A stretch of DNA of 6,919 nt from Helicobacteraceae bacterium. GTDB taxonomy: Bacteria > Campylobacterota > Campylobacteria > Campylobacterales > Sulfurimonadaceae. A program made the position numbers and the translations under genes. Positions 1 through 6,919 of this stretch are shown piece after piece. Numbering within the stretch: the first letter of the stretch is position 1; each line of letters starts with the position of its first letter. The notes below the pieces were generated by a model. That model was not told the origin of the DNA and did no database searches. It saw nothing but the letters and a program-made list of their open reading frames with translations. The stretch covers positions 1 to 6,919 of the forward strand of contig DAOWOG010000061.1 in the NCBI GenBank assembly GCA_030642185.1, in the 5' to 3' direction.

Positions 1-983
1 AAGTGCAGTTCAATGCCGGCAATGTATCGGAACTGGATATGCAGCAGGCCAGGACCCAACTCTATAGCACGCGTTCGCAACTGCCATCTTTCGAAATCGC
101 GATGATCAACAGCCGTATTGCTATTGCCATATTGTTGGGAACTATCCCTGAAAAGATTGATCCGATTTTAAAGAAGGGAAGTGCATCGCAGATAGAGCAT
201 ATCAGTACGGATGTGCTTAAAGATCTTAGCAAAGGCATAATGTCGCACGATAAAATCAGCTTTATTCCCGTAGCGGCGTTGGATGAAAACATAAGCATTG
301 ATACAGGTCTTGTCCTTAGACGTCCCGACCTGCAGGTAGCGGAACGTCAGGCACAGGCACAGAGTGCCCGCATCGGTTCTGCAGAAGCAGAGCTCTACCC
401 GCACTTTTCACTCTTTGGAACGATCGGGCTCAACACCAACAATGCACTCGACGGCTGGGTAAGCGGGAGTGACATGATCGGTGTCAGTATGGGACCCTCT
501 TTTAACTGGAATATTCTCCAATACGACAGGATAAAAAATCAGATACGCATTCAGGATGCACTTTTCCAGGAGAGTCTGACAAACTATAATAAAAAAGTGT
601 TACAGGCAATCAGTGAGATCTCAAATGCGCTCAACGGCTACCGGTTTGCCAAACTTCAGGCAAGCTATAACAAAGAGGCGGTTGATGCGTCCACACGGGC
701 ATTTAATATCTCTATGATCCAGTACAACAATGGTCTTGTGACCTATCAGAGACTGCTGAGTACCGTGGAAAAACTGACACGAAATGAAGACGCTCTCGCA
801 CAGATACAGGGCAAGATCTCCAATAATATCGTGGCGCTCTACAAAGCACTTGGCGGGGGTTGGCAGATGGGACGCGGCAAAGCCTATGTCTCAGATGACA
901 CGATCGCGCAGATGAAAGCGCGTACAGACTGGGGAGAATATCTTGATAAAAATTCAACCATACTGCCAAAAGGAGATAGATAA
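1..983 (+). CDS. Outer-membrane efflux protein, NodT/TolC family (5' end outside window)
   Basis: This is the C-terminal 327 codons of an outer-membrane channel of a tripartite efflux pump or type I export system. The frame is open at the left edge, so the GTG at 3 is an internal valine codon and not a start; family members are usually about 450-500 residues, so roughly the first third is missing. Residues are counted from the codon at 3. The family signature RRPD is at 106-109, followed by ARIGSAEAELYP (122-133), a GPSFNWNIL beta-strand segment (164-172) and ALYKALGGGW (278-287) near the C-terminus. The two structural repeats of the fold are visible as QFNAGNVSELD near residue 2 and QYNNGLVTYQR near residue 240. 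The stop codon overlaps the next start by one base, so the gene is in an operon with the DUF1656 and HlyD genes and should form the outer-membrane exit duct for that adaptor. The pump substrate cannot be read from this fragment. Confidence 0.95.
   Translation, partial: VQFNAGNVSELDMQQARTQLYSTRSQLPSFEIAMINSRIAIAILLGTIPEKIDPILKKGSASQIEHISTDVLKDLSKGIMSHDKISFIPVAALDENISIDTGLVLRRPDLQVAERQAQAQSARIGSAEAELYPHFSLFGTIGLNTNNALDGWVSGSDMIGVSMGPSFNWNILQYDRIKNQIRIQDALFQESLTNYNKKVLQAISEISNALNGYRFAKLQASYNKEAVDASTRAFNISMIQYNNGLVTYQRLLSTVEKLTRNEDALAQIQGKISNNIVALYKALGGGWQMGRGKAYVSDDTIAQMKARTDWGEYLDKNSTILPKGDR
968..975 (+). promoter_or_regulatory. Ribosome binding site for the DUF1656 gene
   Basis: The sequence AAAAGGAG lies inside the last codons of the efflux protein gene, with 7 bases between it and the ATG at 983. 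It supports that ATG as the start and indicates translational coupling through the TAATG overlap. Confidence 0.8.
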
Positions 984-1195
984 TGCAAGCATTTCCGCAT
1001 GAGTTGGCTCTGGGTGATGTTTATGTTTCACCGCTGCTCATTGTCATCATACTCAGCTTTATGGCAACAGGTCTCACAACAGTGATCCTCAATAAACTGA
1101 GACTATCATCATATTTTTTTCATCTGCCGCTAAGCTATTTGGCGATAATGATGCTCTATATCGTGCTTATTGACGCGTACTTTATCAAGATTTAA
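983..1195 (+). CDS. DUF1656 (AaeX-like) small inner-membrane protein
   Basis: This 70-residue protein has two predicted membrane helices (about residues 16-36 and 48-68), joined by a short basic/polar loop with NKLRL (37-41). The N-terminal pattern with G11, V13-Y14-V15 and S16-P17 followed by a hydrophobic helix is the DUF1656 hallmark, as is HxxL/HLP just before helix 2 (47-49). Length and topology match AaeX of E. coli, whose gene is linked to the AaeA adaptor and the AaeB FUSC-type transporter. The molecular role of DUF1656 is not established; its constant linkage suggests an accessory subunit of the inner-membrane part of the pump. The ATG is fixed by the strong ribosome binding site and the one-base overlap with the preceding stop codon. 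The adaptor gene follows 10 bases after its stop. Confidence 0.92.
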   Translation: MQAFPHELALGDVYVSPLLIVIILSFMATGLTTVILNKLRLSSYFFHLPLSYLAIMMLYIVLIDAYFIKI

Positions 1196-1200
1196 AAGGA
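1196..1200 (+). promoter_or_regulatory. Ribosome binding site selecting the GTG start of the HlyD gene
   Basis: AAGGA directly follows the TAA stop of the DUF1656 gene and stands 5 bases before the GTG at 1206. It favours this GTG over an in-frame TTG at 1170, which lies inside the DUF1656 gene. Confidence 0.7.
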
Positions 1201-1205
1201 AAAGT

Positions 1206-2093
1206 GTGAAATTTTTAAAGTTTCTTGTAAAAATCATCCTCAACGTCGCTATTCTCGGCGCGGCCGGATATTACGGTTATGATAAGTTCCAGGATTATTT
1301 TAACAATCCTTGGACCCGTGACGGTCAGGTGCGTTCACAGGTCATTCAGGTGTCGCCGCGTGTTTCGGGTATGGTGACAGAGATCATGATCGTTGACAAT
1401 CAGTTTGTGCATAAAGGCGATCTGCTTTTTTACATAGACCCTTCTCCTTTTGATATCAAGATCGCACAGACCAAGGCCGAACTTAAACGCGAAAGGGTCA
1501 ATGTCCGAGGGGCAAAGATAGAGTATGAACGGGTGCAGGAGATCGCCAAACGTGACAAAGGTGCCGTTTCGCAAAAAGATCTTATCCGTCATGAGATCAA
1601 CTATCTCAAAGCACTTGCCAAGATCGATACGCTTAATGAGAAACTCAATGCGGCTAAACTGGACCTGACATTTACAAAAATCTACGCTTCAGTCGATGGT
1701 TACGTCTCAAACATTAACTTCCAGATCGGTTCGCAGGCGGTGGCGAACAGGGCTATATTAGCACTGGTCGATGCAGACTCTTTTTGGGTATTTGGCTATT
1801 TCAGAGAGAGCATGATCGCTGATCTCTCCATTGGTGATACGGCAAAAGTCACCTTGATGGCCTATCCTGAGAGACCGATCTCAGGAAAAGTAGAGTCTAT
1901 AGGGTGGGGGATCGCCCCCTCTGATGGCAATCCTGGTCAAAATCTTTTGCCAAGCATCAAACCGGTCTTTCAGTGGATTCGTCTGGCGCAACGGATTCCG
2001 GTACGTATCAAGCTCGATGAGTTGCCTGAAGGTGTAGAGCTGCGGTTTGGCTTGAGTGCTTCGGTGATGGTGATGCAAGGTAGTGGAAAATAA
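1206..2093 (+). CDS. HlyD-family periplasmic adaptor (membrane fusion protein), AaeA/EmrA type
   Basis: This 295-residue adaptor links an inner-membrane exporter to the outer-membrane channel. Its order is: N-terminal membrane anchor (about 6-25); the NPWTRDG motif (34-40) typical of AaeA-like adaptors of DUF1656/FUSC pumps; first lipoyl half with VSPRVSG (49-55), VHKGD (68-72) and YIDPSPF (76-82); an alpha-helical hairpin (about 84-150); second lipoyl half with ASVDGYVS (161-168); and a beta-barrel containing FWVFGYFRE (193-201) and AYPERPISG. The C-terminus ends shortly after the barrel, as in AaeA. The GTG at 1206 is chosen because AAGGA sits 5 bases upstream and the protein then begins MKFLKF just before the anchor. 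A TTG at 1170 would add 12 residues and overlap the preceding gene by 26 bases. Expected substrates by family are small aromatic or amphipathic compounds, but this is inferred from homology only. The partner FUSC transporter is not in view. Confidence 0.94.
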   Translation: MKFLKFLVKIILNVAILGAAGYYGYDKFQDYFNNPWTRDGQVRSQVIQVSPRVSGMVTEIMIVDNQFVHKGDLLFYIDPSPFDIKIAQTKAELKRERVNVRGAKIEYERVQEIAKRDKGAVSQKDLIRHEINYLKALAKIDTLNEKLNAAKLDLTFTKIYASVDGYVSNINFQIGSQAVANRAILALVDADSFWVFGYFRESMIADLSIGDTAKVTLMAYPERPISGKVESIGWGIAPSDGNPGQNLLPSIKPVFQWIRLAQRIPVRIKLDELPEGVELRFGLSASVMVMQGSGK

Positions 2094-2127
2094 GCTATTA
2101 TATTGAGTCGAATATTTACAAATCTAC

Positions 2128-2132
2128 GAGGA
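2128..2132 (+). promoter_or_regulatory. Ribosome binding site selecting the TTG start of the sensor kinase
   Basis: GAGGA lies 8 bases upstream of TTG 2141. The frame has a stop at 2081 (TAG) and no ATG or GTG before the signal-peptide sequence. The first in-frame ATG (2252) would remove the signal peptide and cut into the NIT domain, so this site decides the rare TTG start. Confidence 0.75.
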
Positions 2133-2140
2133 TACACATA

Positions 2141-5100
2141 TTGAGATCTCTGCTGTTTTTTATTTTATTACTATCATTTCAACTGTTGGCAAATGAGACC
2201 ACATCACACAAGCAGACAGAACCGGATATCAAACTCTCTGTTATATCTGCCATGAGTGAAACTGTTCATTCACTGCAGCAAGAACGTGGTGCTTCTTGCG
2301 GCTATATCAGTTCAGATGGACAGAAATTTAGCGAAAAACTAAAATCTATTACATCGAAAAGTGATGAAAAAATCAAACTGCTGCAATCGCTCCTTGATAG
2401 AGAGCAGAGTACATTGGTGAAATCACTCTCTGAAGAGAATCAGGCTGCGTTAAATCAAACGTTTGAACAGCTCTATTATATAAGAAGAGATGTTGTCAAT
2501 CTAAATATAGATTTTGCAAAGACCTATTCCAAATACACACAATCCATCGCTTTAATGCTTCTCAATATCTCCAACCTGGCCGACTCTTTTAAAGAGAAGG
2601 CATTGAGTGATCAACTATATATCTACTCGATCATCTTGATGTACAAAGAGAGTATTGGTCAAAAACGGGCAGCCTTGAGTGCACTGTTTTCAAAAGAGAA
2701 GTTTTCAAAAGAGATATTTGAATATTTTTTGACGTCAAACACGACCGAACAAATATACCTTAAAAGTTTTTTGCACAATGCCGATCCTCTGGCTAAAGAG
2801 CTCTACTTTGAAACATTTGATGATCAGTCAATACAGAAAGTAAAAGAGTATGAGCAGTTGGCACTGGAAAAACTCTCCGGTAAAAAGATCTCTGTAGATC
2901 CTCAGCAATGGTTTAAAAATGTAACAAGAAAGATAGACCTTGTCCAATCCGTTGAATACAAAGTCTTTAAGGATGCCTTGATCATAGCCGATGAGCTCAA
3001 GAGAGCTTCTCTTGTAGCATTGTCTGAAGAAGAACAGCAGTGGATAGATACGCATATAGTAAAAATCGGTGTTGAACAGTGGACACCGGTTGTCTTCTCG
3101 AATGATGGAAAAGACATAGATGGAATCGCAGGTGATTTTATAAAAAAGATCATTGAGAAGACTGGCCTCAAGATAGAAGTTGTCAATAATAACTGGGACA
3201 TTTTACTTAAAGATTTTGCAGATAAAAAGCTGGATCTGCTTCCCTCAACTTACTATACCGATAAACGAGCTGAGTTTGGCCTTTACAGTGACGGTTATTT
3301 TAAGATGAAAGATGCCATCTTTCTCAAAGAGTCAAACAAAGCGATACGATCTCTAAAAGACCTCGAAGGCAAGACGCTGGCGATTCCCAAAGGCTACGGG
3401 ACGATTGACAAGCTGAAAAAAGAGTTTCCAAAAATAAAGCTTGTATTTACAAAAGACCTTGACGATTCCATCAACAGAGTGCTTAACGGAAGAGTCGTCG
3501 CGCTTTATGAGGGGCAGATGGCAGCAGAGGCCAAGATCAATGATGAGCTTATTAAAGGCTTGAGAAGTGTCTCTGTCAAAGCGTTTAAAGCTCCTGCATT
3601 GCACTTTTTTTCAAATAGGGATGAGCCGCTTCTTCACTCTATAATTCAGAAAACATTAAAAGGGTTGTCTTATCAGGAAAAAGCAGACATTATCTCAAAA
3701 TGGTTATCTCCTCAAAGAGGTGTTGAGTTAACAACGGCTGAACAGCAGTGGCTAAATAAAGAGGAAGCAGTCACGTATGTGTTTGACCCTGAATGGAAAC
3801 CTCTGGAGTGGATGGACACTCTTGGCAATCATCAGGGTGTTATCTCTGACATCATCAAGTTAATCGAAGAAAAAAGCGGAATAAATTTTAAACCTGTCTC
3901 CTCTAAAACATGGAGTGAAGCGATTGATAAAGTCAAACGAAACGAAGCAGTCATGTTTAGCGGGGTCGGTGTAACAAGTGCACGGGAAGCGTATCTTGAT
4001 TTTACCGATAAACCGCTTTTTACGACGCCCTATGTCTTTGTGAGCAGACAAGGTGTCTATCACCTGGATGGATTTGACGGCCTGCATGGTGAAAAAATCG
4101 AAGCGATCGAAAACTCTACAATCGATGATCTGCTTAAAGAGCATAGACCGGAACTGGAGTATAAAACCACTACAACGATAGATGAAGGTTTTCAAAGAGT
4201 GAACAATGGCGATATCGATATCTTTATCGTCAGTGGTGCTATCGCAAAATATTATATTAATATCCTGGGCTATAACGATCTGAAAATATCCTATAAGACA
4301 GATCTGCGTCTTGAACTCAAAATCGCGCTTAGAAAAGACATGCCGAAAGAGGTTTTGAGTATTATCAATAAATCAATAGACCTGATAAGTAAAAAAGAGT
4401 TAAGTGATATTGTCCATAAATGGACAGAAGTCACCGTGACAGAGAAAACAGACTGGGTCATGATAGGTAAAATAATGGGAGTCATCGTTTTGATACTTCT
4501 ATTTATGCTCTACAATAACTATAAATTAAAATTTAAAGTCAAAGAAAAAACGGCTGATATTGAAAGACAAAAAGATGAACTGCAAGCGTTAAGTGAAAAT
4601 CTTGAGATCAAAGTACAAGAACGCACGGAAGACCTTGATGAAGAGCGTACTTTTATCAACACGGTATTGAATTCACAGGAAAACTTTGTCGTCACAAGTG
4701 ATGGAAAATGTTTAAGAACAGTCAATAAGGCTTTTCTTGAATTTTACAACGTCAAAGATGTTGATGAGTTTCGAATTAAATTCGGTGATTGTATCTGCGA
4801 TACTTTTAACAAAGATGCTGCAGATGACTATATACAAAAGAAGATGGGAGATGCTACGTGGCTTGAATATATTGCTGACAGACCGGAGCAGACACATAAA
4901 GTATCCATCATCCAGGATAATAAAGAAAATATATTTACGATCACCTCTGCAAAAATAGTCTTTAGACACGAAGAGATGAAAGTGGCTGCATTTACCAATA
5001 TAACCGAATTGGAACAAGAAAAGACAAAAGCAGAAGATGCTACCAAATCAAAATCAGAATTTCTGGCAAATATGTCCCATGAGATACGAACACCGATGAA

Positions 5101-6919
5101 TGGCATCATCGGTATGACACATCTTGCTTTGCAGACAGACTTGAGTGCTAAACAGAAAAACTATCTTCAAAAGGTGGATAACTCTGCAAAATCTCTGCTT
5201 GGTATTATCAATGATATTTTGGACTTTTCCAAAATAGAGGCAGGAAAGCTTACGATTGAAAAAATAGACTTTGATCTGTTCAGTGTTATCGATAATATCG
5301 TCAATCTCATTGAAGTCAAGGTAGAAGAGAAAGATCTTGAATTGGTGGTCAGTTATGGAGAGGGTGTCGGTAAAAACTTTCACGGTGACAGTCTTAGAAT
5401 CTCTCAAATTTTAACAAACCTGCTCAGTAATGCCGTTAAATTTACCGATGCCGGTGAAGTGAGCATCTATATCAAAAAACTCTCCGCTGGCAAATTTAGA
5501 TTTGAAGTAAGAGATACCGGAATCGGCTTAACGCAGGAACAGGTAAACAGGCTTTTTAAATCCTTTTCTCAAGCCGACGGAAGCACCACAAGAAAGTATG
5601 GCGGAACAGGTCTGGGGCTTACCATCTCTAAACAATTAGTTGAACTGATGGGTGGCAGGATCTGGGTAGAGAGTGAGGCAAATGTCGGCAGTTCTTTTAT
5701 ATTTGAAATCGATCTTCAAGAGAAAGAGGATAGTAAAACCTATAATATATTTGGCGATAAAAAGATATTGGTGGTGGACGATAATAACTCCTGGCATGAC
5801 ATCCTGTCAGCAACCTTAAATACATTTGGTGTTACAGTTGATCATGCTTATAATGGTCAAGAGGCAGTCAGAAAAGTAGCAGAAGGTACTGAGCCTTACG
5901 ACCTGATATTGATGGACTGGAAGATGCCGGAACTCGATGGCATAGAGGCAACGAAAAAGATACAGCAGAATACTCAACCAGAAAACATACCGACTGTTGT
6001 TATGATCAGTGCGCACCACGAAGAGAGTATTGTCAATTCCGCAAAAGATGCCGGCATAGATATCTTCTTGCAAAAGCCGATCAACCCATCAATACTGAAC
6101 GATATTTTAAGCGGTCTCTTTTTAGACAGTGTAGACATTAAACAGTCTGCTGTCGAGAGTAAGACAACATTCCGGAATGATATTAAAACATTAGCCGGAA
6201 GCCATATACTCTTAACGGAAGACAATGACACCAATCAGGAGATTATTCTGGGGTTACTGGAAGAGAGCGGTATTAATATCGATATAGCCAATAACGGGCA
6301 GGAAGCAGTCGATCATTATAAGGCAGATCCTGCCAGATATGAACTGATCTTTATGGATCTTCAAATGCCTGTCATGGATGGATATGAAGCGACGAAGATC
6401 ATTAGAGAAATAGACAATAATATCCCCATAATTGCATTGACTGCAAATGCTATGATAGAAGACATTGAAAGAACGCACAGTGCCGGAATGAATGAACATT
6501 TAAATAAACCGATAGAAGTGGAAAAACTTTACGAGACATTGCTAAAGTACCTTAGTAAAAAAGCAGAGATAAGTTCTGCTGTATCGGGAAGTGAAAATGT
6601 TGAGGTGATACTTCCGGATTTTCAGACAATCGATAGTGCTCAGGGGTTGGATTATTTAGCCGGTGACAAAAATATATATCTGCAATTGTTAAATAATTTC
6701 TTAAAGAAGTATCGAAATATGGATCTGAGCCTGATGGATGATGAAGCGTTTTCAAGGGCAACCCATACGCTTAAAGGCTTAAGTGCAAGCATAGGGGCCA
6801 AAGGTCTTCATAAAGCTGTTACCGAATTGGATAAAACACTAAACAGAGAACTGCTGCCCGGTTTCTCTGCAGAATTAAAGCAGGTTATTGATGAACTTGA
6901 AGATAAACTGATCGTGACA
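2141..6919 (+). CDS. Giant NIT-SBP-SBP-PAS hybrid histidine kinase with two REC domains and Hpt (3' end outside window)
   Basis: I translated this frame codon by codon: 1593 codons without a stop to the window edge. Domains in order are: signal peptide 1-17 (hydrophobic, ending LLA); NIT domain about 31-270; two SBP_bac_3 domains about 295-522 and 530-765; transmembrane helix about 772-791; coiled coil about 795-835; PAS about 836-956; HisKA with SHEIRTP (phosphoacceptor H980); HATPase_c with N-box around N1093/N1097, DTGIG 1125-1129 and GGTGLGL 1154-1160; REC1 (D1213/D1214, D1259, K1312); REC2 (E1360/D1361, D1406, K1456); Hpt with THTLKG (H1542). About 750 residues should lie in the periplasm and sense ligands. 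The rest is a BvgS-like His-Asp-Asp-His phosphorelay that must pass phosphate to a separate regulator. The TTG start fits the ribosome binding site and signal peptide. The end falls near the natural end of an Hpt domain, so the stop may lie close beyond the window, but extra C-terminal sequence is possible. The 47-base gap to the adaptor gene allows co-transcription. Confidence 0.93.
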   Translation, partial: MRSLLFFILLLSFQLLANETTSHKQTEPDIKLSVISAMSETVHSLQQERGASCGYISSDGQKFSEKLKSITSKSDEKIKLLQSLLDREQSTLVKSLSEENQAALNQTFEQLYYIRRDVVNLNIDFAKTYSKYTQSIALMLLNISNLADSFKEKALSDQLYIYSIILMYKESIGQKRAALSALFSKEKFSKEIFEYFLTSNTTEQIYLKSFLHNADPLAKELYFETFDDQSIQKVKEYEQLALEKLSGKKISVDPQQWFKNVTRKIDLVQSVEYKVFKDALIIADELKRASLVALSEEEQQWIDTHIVKIGVEQWTPVVFSNDGKDIDGIAGDFIKKIIEKTGLKIEVVNNNWDILLKDFADKKLDLLPSTYYTDKRAEFGLYSDGYFKMKDAIFLKESNKAIRSLKDLEGKTLAIPKGYGTIDKLKKEFPKIKLVFTKDLDDSINRVLNGRVVALYEGQMAAEAKINDELIKGLRSVSVKAFKAPALHFFSNRDEPLLHSIIQKTLKGLSYQEKADIISKWLSPQRGVELTTAEQQWLNKEEAVTYVFDPEWKPLEWMDTLGNHQGVISDIIKLIEEKSGINFKPVSSKTWSEAIDKVKRNEAVMFSGVGVTSAREAYLDFTDKPLFTTPYVFVSRQGVYHLDGFDGLHGEKIEAIENSTIDDLLKEHRPELEYKTTTTIDEGFQRVNNGDIDIFIVSGAIAKYYINILGYNDLKISYKTDLRLELKIALRKDMPKEVLSIINKSIDLISKKELSDIVHKWTEVTVTEKTDWVMIGKIMGVIVLILLFMLYNNYKLKFKVKEKTADIERQKDELQALSENLEIKVQERTEDLDEERTFINTVLNSQENFVVTSDGKCLRTVNKAFLEFYNVKDVDEFRIKFGDCICDTFNKDAADDYIQKKMGDATWLEYIADRPEQTHKVSIIQDNKENIFTITSAKIVFRHEEMKVAAFTNITELEQEKTKAEDATKSKSEFLANMSHEIRTPMNGIIGMTHLALQTDLSAKQKNYLQKVDNSAKSLLGIINDILDFSKIEAGKLTIEKIDFDLFSVIDNIVNLIEVKVEEKDLELVVSYGEGVGKNFHGDSLRISQILTNLLSNAVKFTDAGEVSIYIKKLSAGKFRFEVRDTGIGLTQEQVNRLFKSFSQADGSTTRKYGGTGLGLTISKQLVELMGGRIWVESEANVGSSFIFEIDLQEKEDSKTYNIFGDKKILVVDDNNSWHDILSATLNTFGVTVDHAYNGQEAVRKVAEGTEPYDLILMDWKMPELDGIEATKKIQQNTQPENIPTVVMISAHHEESIVNSAKDAGIDIFLQKPINPSILNDILSGLFLDSVDIKQSAVESKTTFRNDIKTLAGSHILLTEDNDTNQEIILGLLEESGINIDIANNGQEAVDHYKADPARYELIFMDLQMPVMDGYEATKIIREIDNNIPIIALTANAMIEDIERTHSAGMNEHLNKPIEVEKLYETLLKYLSKKAEISSAVSGSENVEVILPDFQTIDSAQGLDYLAGDKNIYLQLLNNFLKKYRNMDLSLMDDEAFSRATHTLKGLSASIGAKGLHKAVTELDKTLNRELLPGFSAELKQVIDELEDKLIVT
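2231..2950 (+). other. NIT (nitrate/nitrite-sensing) domain of the kinase
   Basis: Residues 31-270 are almost wholly helical in character. They carry the two NIT family motifs: LQQERGAS (45-52, first helix) and KESIGQKRA (169-177, central helix), followed by a W257-containing C-terminal helix. In the NasR structure, arginines in equivalent helices bind nitrate or nitrite; R49 and R176 here are the natural candidates. NIT domains are most often found between two membrane helices or in cytoplasmic antiterminators such as NasR. Here the domain follows a signal peptide and leads straight into flytrap domains, with no membrane helix in between. Ligand identity is inferred from family. Confidence 0.82.
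2686..2715 (+). repeat. 15-bp in-frame tandem repeat (2 copies) inside the NIT domain
   Basis: GTTTTCAAAAGAGAA (2686-2700) is followed at once by GTTTTCAAAAGAGAT (2701-2715), 14 of 15 bases identical. It is in frame and encodes FSKE-K-FSKE (residues 183-191), just after the GQKRA motif. Confidence 0.85.
3023..3706 (+). other. First SBP_bac_3 (Venus-flytrap) domain of the kinase
   Basis: Residues 295-522 begin with the linker LSEEEQQWI, then [12 protein letters not shown] and [17 protein letters not shown], the usual opening strand and helix of periplasmic solute-binding domains. [15 protein letters not shown] contains R356, at the position that often holds the ligand carboxylate. [18 protein letters not shown] marks the crossover to lobe 2. 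The later segment that usually reads 'G.vDA...D' is [10 protein letters not shown] (449-458), lacking the usual aspartates. The domain ends ISKWLSP and is followed by a second copy. Confidence 0.85.
3728..4435 (+). other. Second SBP_bac_3 (Venus-flytrap) domain of the kinase
   Basis: Residues 530-765 open with [11 protein letters not shown], closely echoing the linker of the first domain, followed by [12 protein letters not shown] and [34 protein letters not shown] contains R575, aligned with the ligand arginine of the family, and the lobe-2 segment reads [20 protein letters not shown] ends the domain directly before the membrane helix, as in BvgS, where the membrane-proximal flytrap passes the signal inward. 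Confidence 0.86.
4454..4513 (+). other. Single transmembrane helix of the kinase
   Basis: Residues 772-791 (W772 to Y791, rich in I, V, L and M) form the only long hydrophobic segment after the signal peptide. This puts everything before it outside the cytoplasm. It runs into a charged heptad-like helix (about 795-835) leading to the PAS domain. Confidence 0.85.
4646..5008 (+). other. PAS-like domain with CxC motif
   Basis: Residues 836-956 follow a coiled coil and show the PAS opening '[19 protein letters not shown]', then N862-K-A-F, and end VAAFTNITE, the normal PAS-to-kinase junction. They contain C857 and a FGDCICDTF motif (C884, C886), followed by a WLEYI segment. I associate this CxC PAS variety with sensor proteins of Campylobacterota; that link is from memory. 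Confidence 0.7.
5042..5740 (+). other. Histidine kinase core (HisKA and HATPase_c)
   Basis: Residues 968-1200. The H-box [18 protein letters not shown] has phosphoacceptor H980 (codon at 5078). The second HisKA helix carries [12 protein letters not shown]. The ATPase has [29 protein letters not shown] and KYGGTGLGL. All boxes are intact, so an active autokinase is predicted. Confidence 0.95.
5759..6115 (+). other. First receiver (REC) domain
   Basis: Residues 1207-1325 run from KKILVVDD (acid pair D1213/D1214) through [13 protein letters not shown] (phosphoacceptor D1259) and VMISA (S1290) to LQKP (K1312). All catalytic positions are present. Confidence 0.93.
6197..6556 (+). other. Second receiver (REC) domain
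   Basis: Residues 1353-1472 run from [12 protein letters not shown] (acid pair E1360/D1361) through [13 protein letters not shown] (phosphoacceptor D1406) and IALTANA (T1434) to LNKP (K1456). This is the REC type normally placed just before an Hpt domain in phosphorelay kinases. Confidence 0.94.
6614..6919 (+). other. Histidine phosphotransfer (Hpt) domain, right edge at window end
   Basis: From about residue 1492, [19 protein letters not shown] leads into helices and the motif [14 protein letters not shown], with phosphoacceptor H1542 (codon at 6764). The helix [13 protein letters not shown] at the edge looks like the last Hpt helix, so the domain is nearly or fully contained. Confidence 0.9.

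Noticed and set aside
3..5. GTG at the left edge as the start of the efflux protein
   Set aside because: The protein would lack the first third of the family's usual length and begin in the middle of a helix; the frame is open at the left edge, so this is an internal codon.
1170..1172. TTG as an upstream start for the HlyD-family protein
   Set aside because: It lies inside the DUF1656 gene, has no good ribosome binding site, and adds 12 residues before a well-placed GTG with AAGGA 5 bases upstream.
2096..2104. TATTATATT as a possible -10 element for the kinase gene
   Set aside because: No matching -35 element was seen at the usual distance, and such AT-rich strings are common here; too weak to annotate.
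2094..2140. Terminator between the adaptor and the kinase
   Set aside because: The gap holds no stable inverted repeat followed by a T-run.
3860..4195. Minus-strand open frame of 111 codons
   Set aside because: It lies wholly inside the second flytrap domain on the opposite strand, with no ribosome binding site or recognisable protein features; it is a shadow of the kinase frame.
4737..4958. Plus-strand open frame of 73 codons in another phase
   Set aside because: It is embedded in the PAS-coding part of the kinase, and the kinase frame continues unbroken through it, so there is no sign of a frameshift or a separate gene.
5054..5407. Minus-strand open frame of 117 codons
   Set aside because: It is antisense to the HisKA and HATPase coding sequence, whose motifs are all intact on the + strand; no family resemblance.

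Overview
The window carries four genes, all on the + strand and close together: the tail of a small-molecule efflux cassette, followed by one very large sensor kinase gene that runs off the right edge. The most likely source is a free-living Campylobacterota (epsilonproteobacterial) species of the Sulfurimonas/Sulfurovum/Sulfuricurvum type. The reasons are the moderate-to-low GC, the AT-rich codon choice in the kinase, the use of GTG and TTG starts behind good Shine-Dalgarno sites, and a CxC-containing PAS variant in the kinase that I associate with that group. This is a judgement from sequence style, not a database match.

Positions 1-2093 hold three tightly coupled genes: the C-terminal 327 codons of a NodT/TolC-type outer-membrane efflux protein, a 70-residue DUF1656 (AaeX-like) membrane protein, and a 295-residue HlyD-family periplasmic adaptor of the AaeA/EmrA type. 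The first two overlap by one base (TAATG), and the third starts 10 bases after the second. DUF1656 plus this kind of adaptor normally works with an FUSC-type (AaeB-like) inner-membrane transporter. No such gene lies downstream here, so if the pump is complete its transporter gene must be to the left of the window.

After a 47-base gap, an unbroken reading frame from TTG 2141 to the last base (1593 codons, no stop reached) encodes a hybrid histidine kinase. In order it has: a signal peptide, a NIT (nitrate/nitrite-sensing) domain, two tandem SBP_bac_3 (Venus-flytrap) domains, one transmembrane helix, a coiled coil, a CxC-type PAS domain, HisKA, HATPase_c, REC, REC and Hpt. All recognisable catalytic and phosphotransfer residues are present (H980, D1259, D1406, H1542). 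It looks like a BvgS-type phosphorelay sensor with a nitrate/nitrite-type sensor added at the periplasmic end. It has no DNA-binding output of its own, so it should pass phosphate to a response regulator outside the window.

Sampled 60-base blocks are clearly more GC-rich in the efflux genes than in the kinase, so the two parts may have different histories although they lie next to each other. I saw no RNA genes, mobile elements, CRISPR arrays or convincing terminators, and no stretch over 300 bases lacks a gene.
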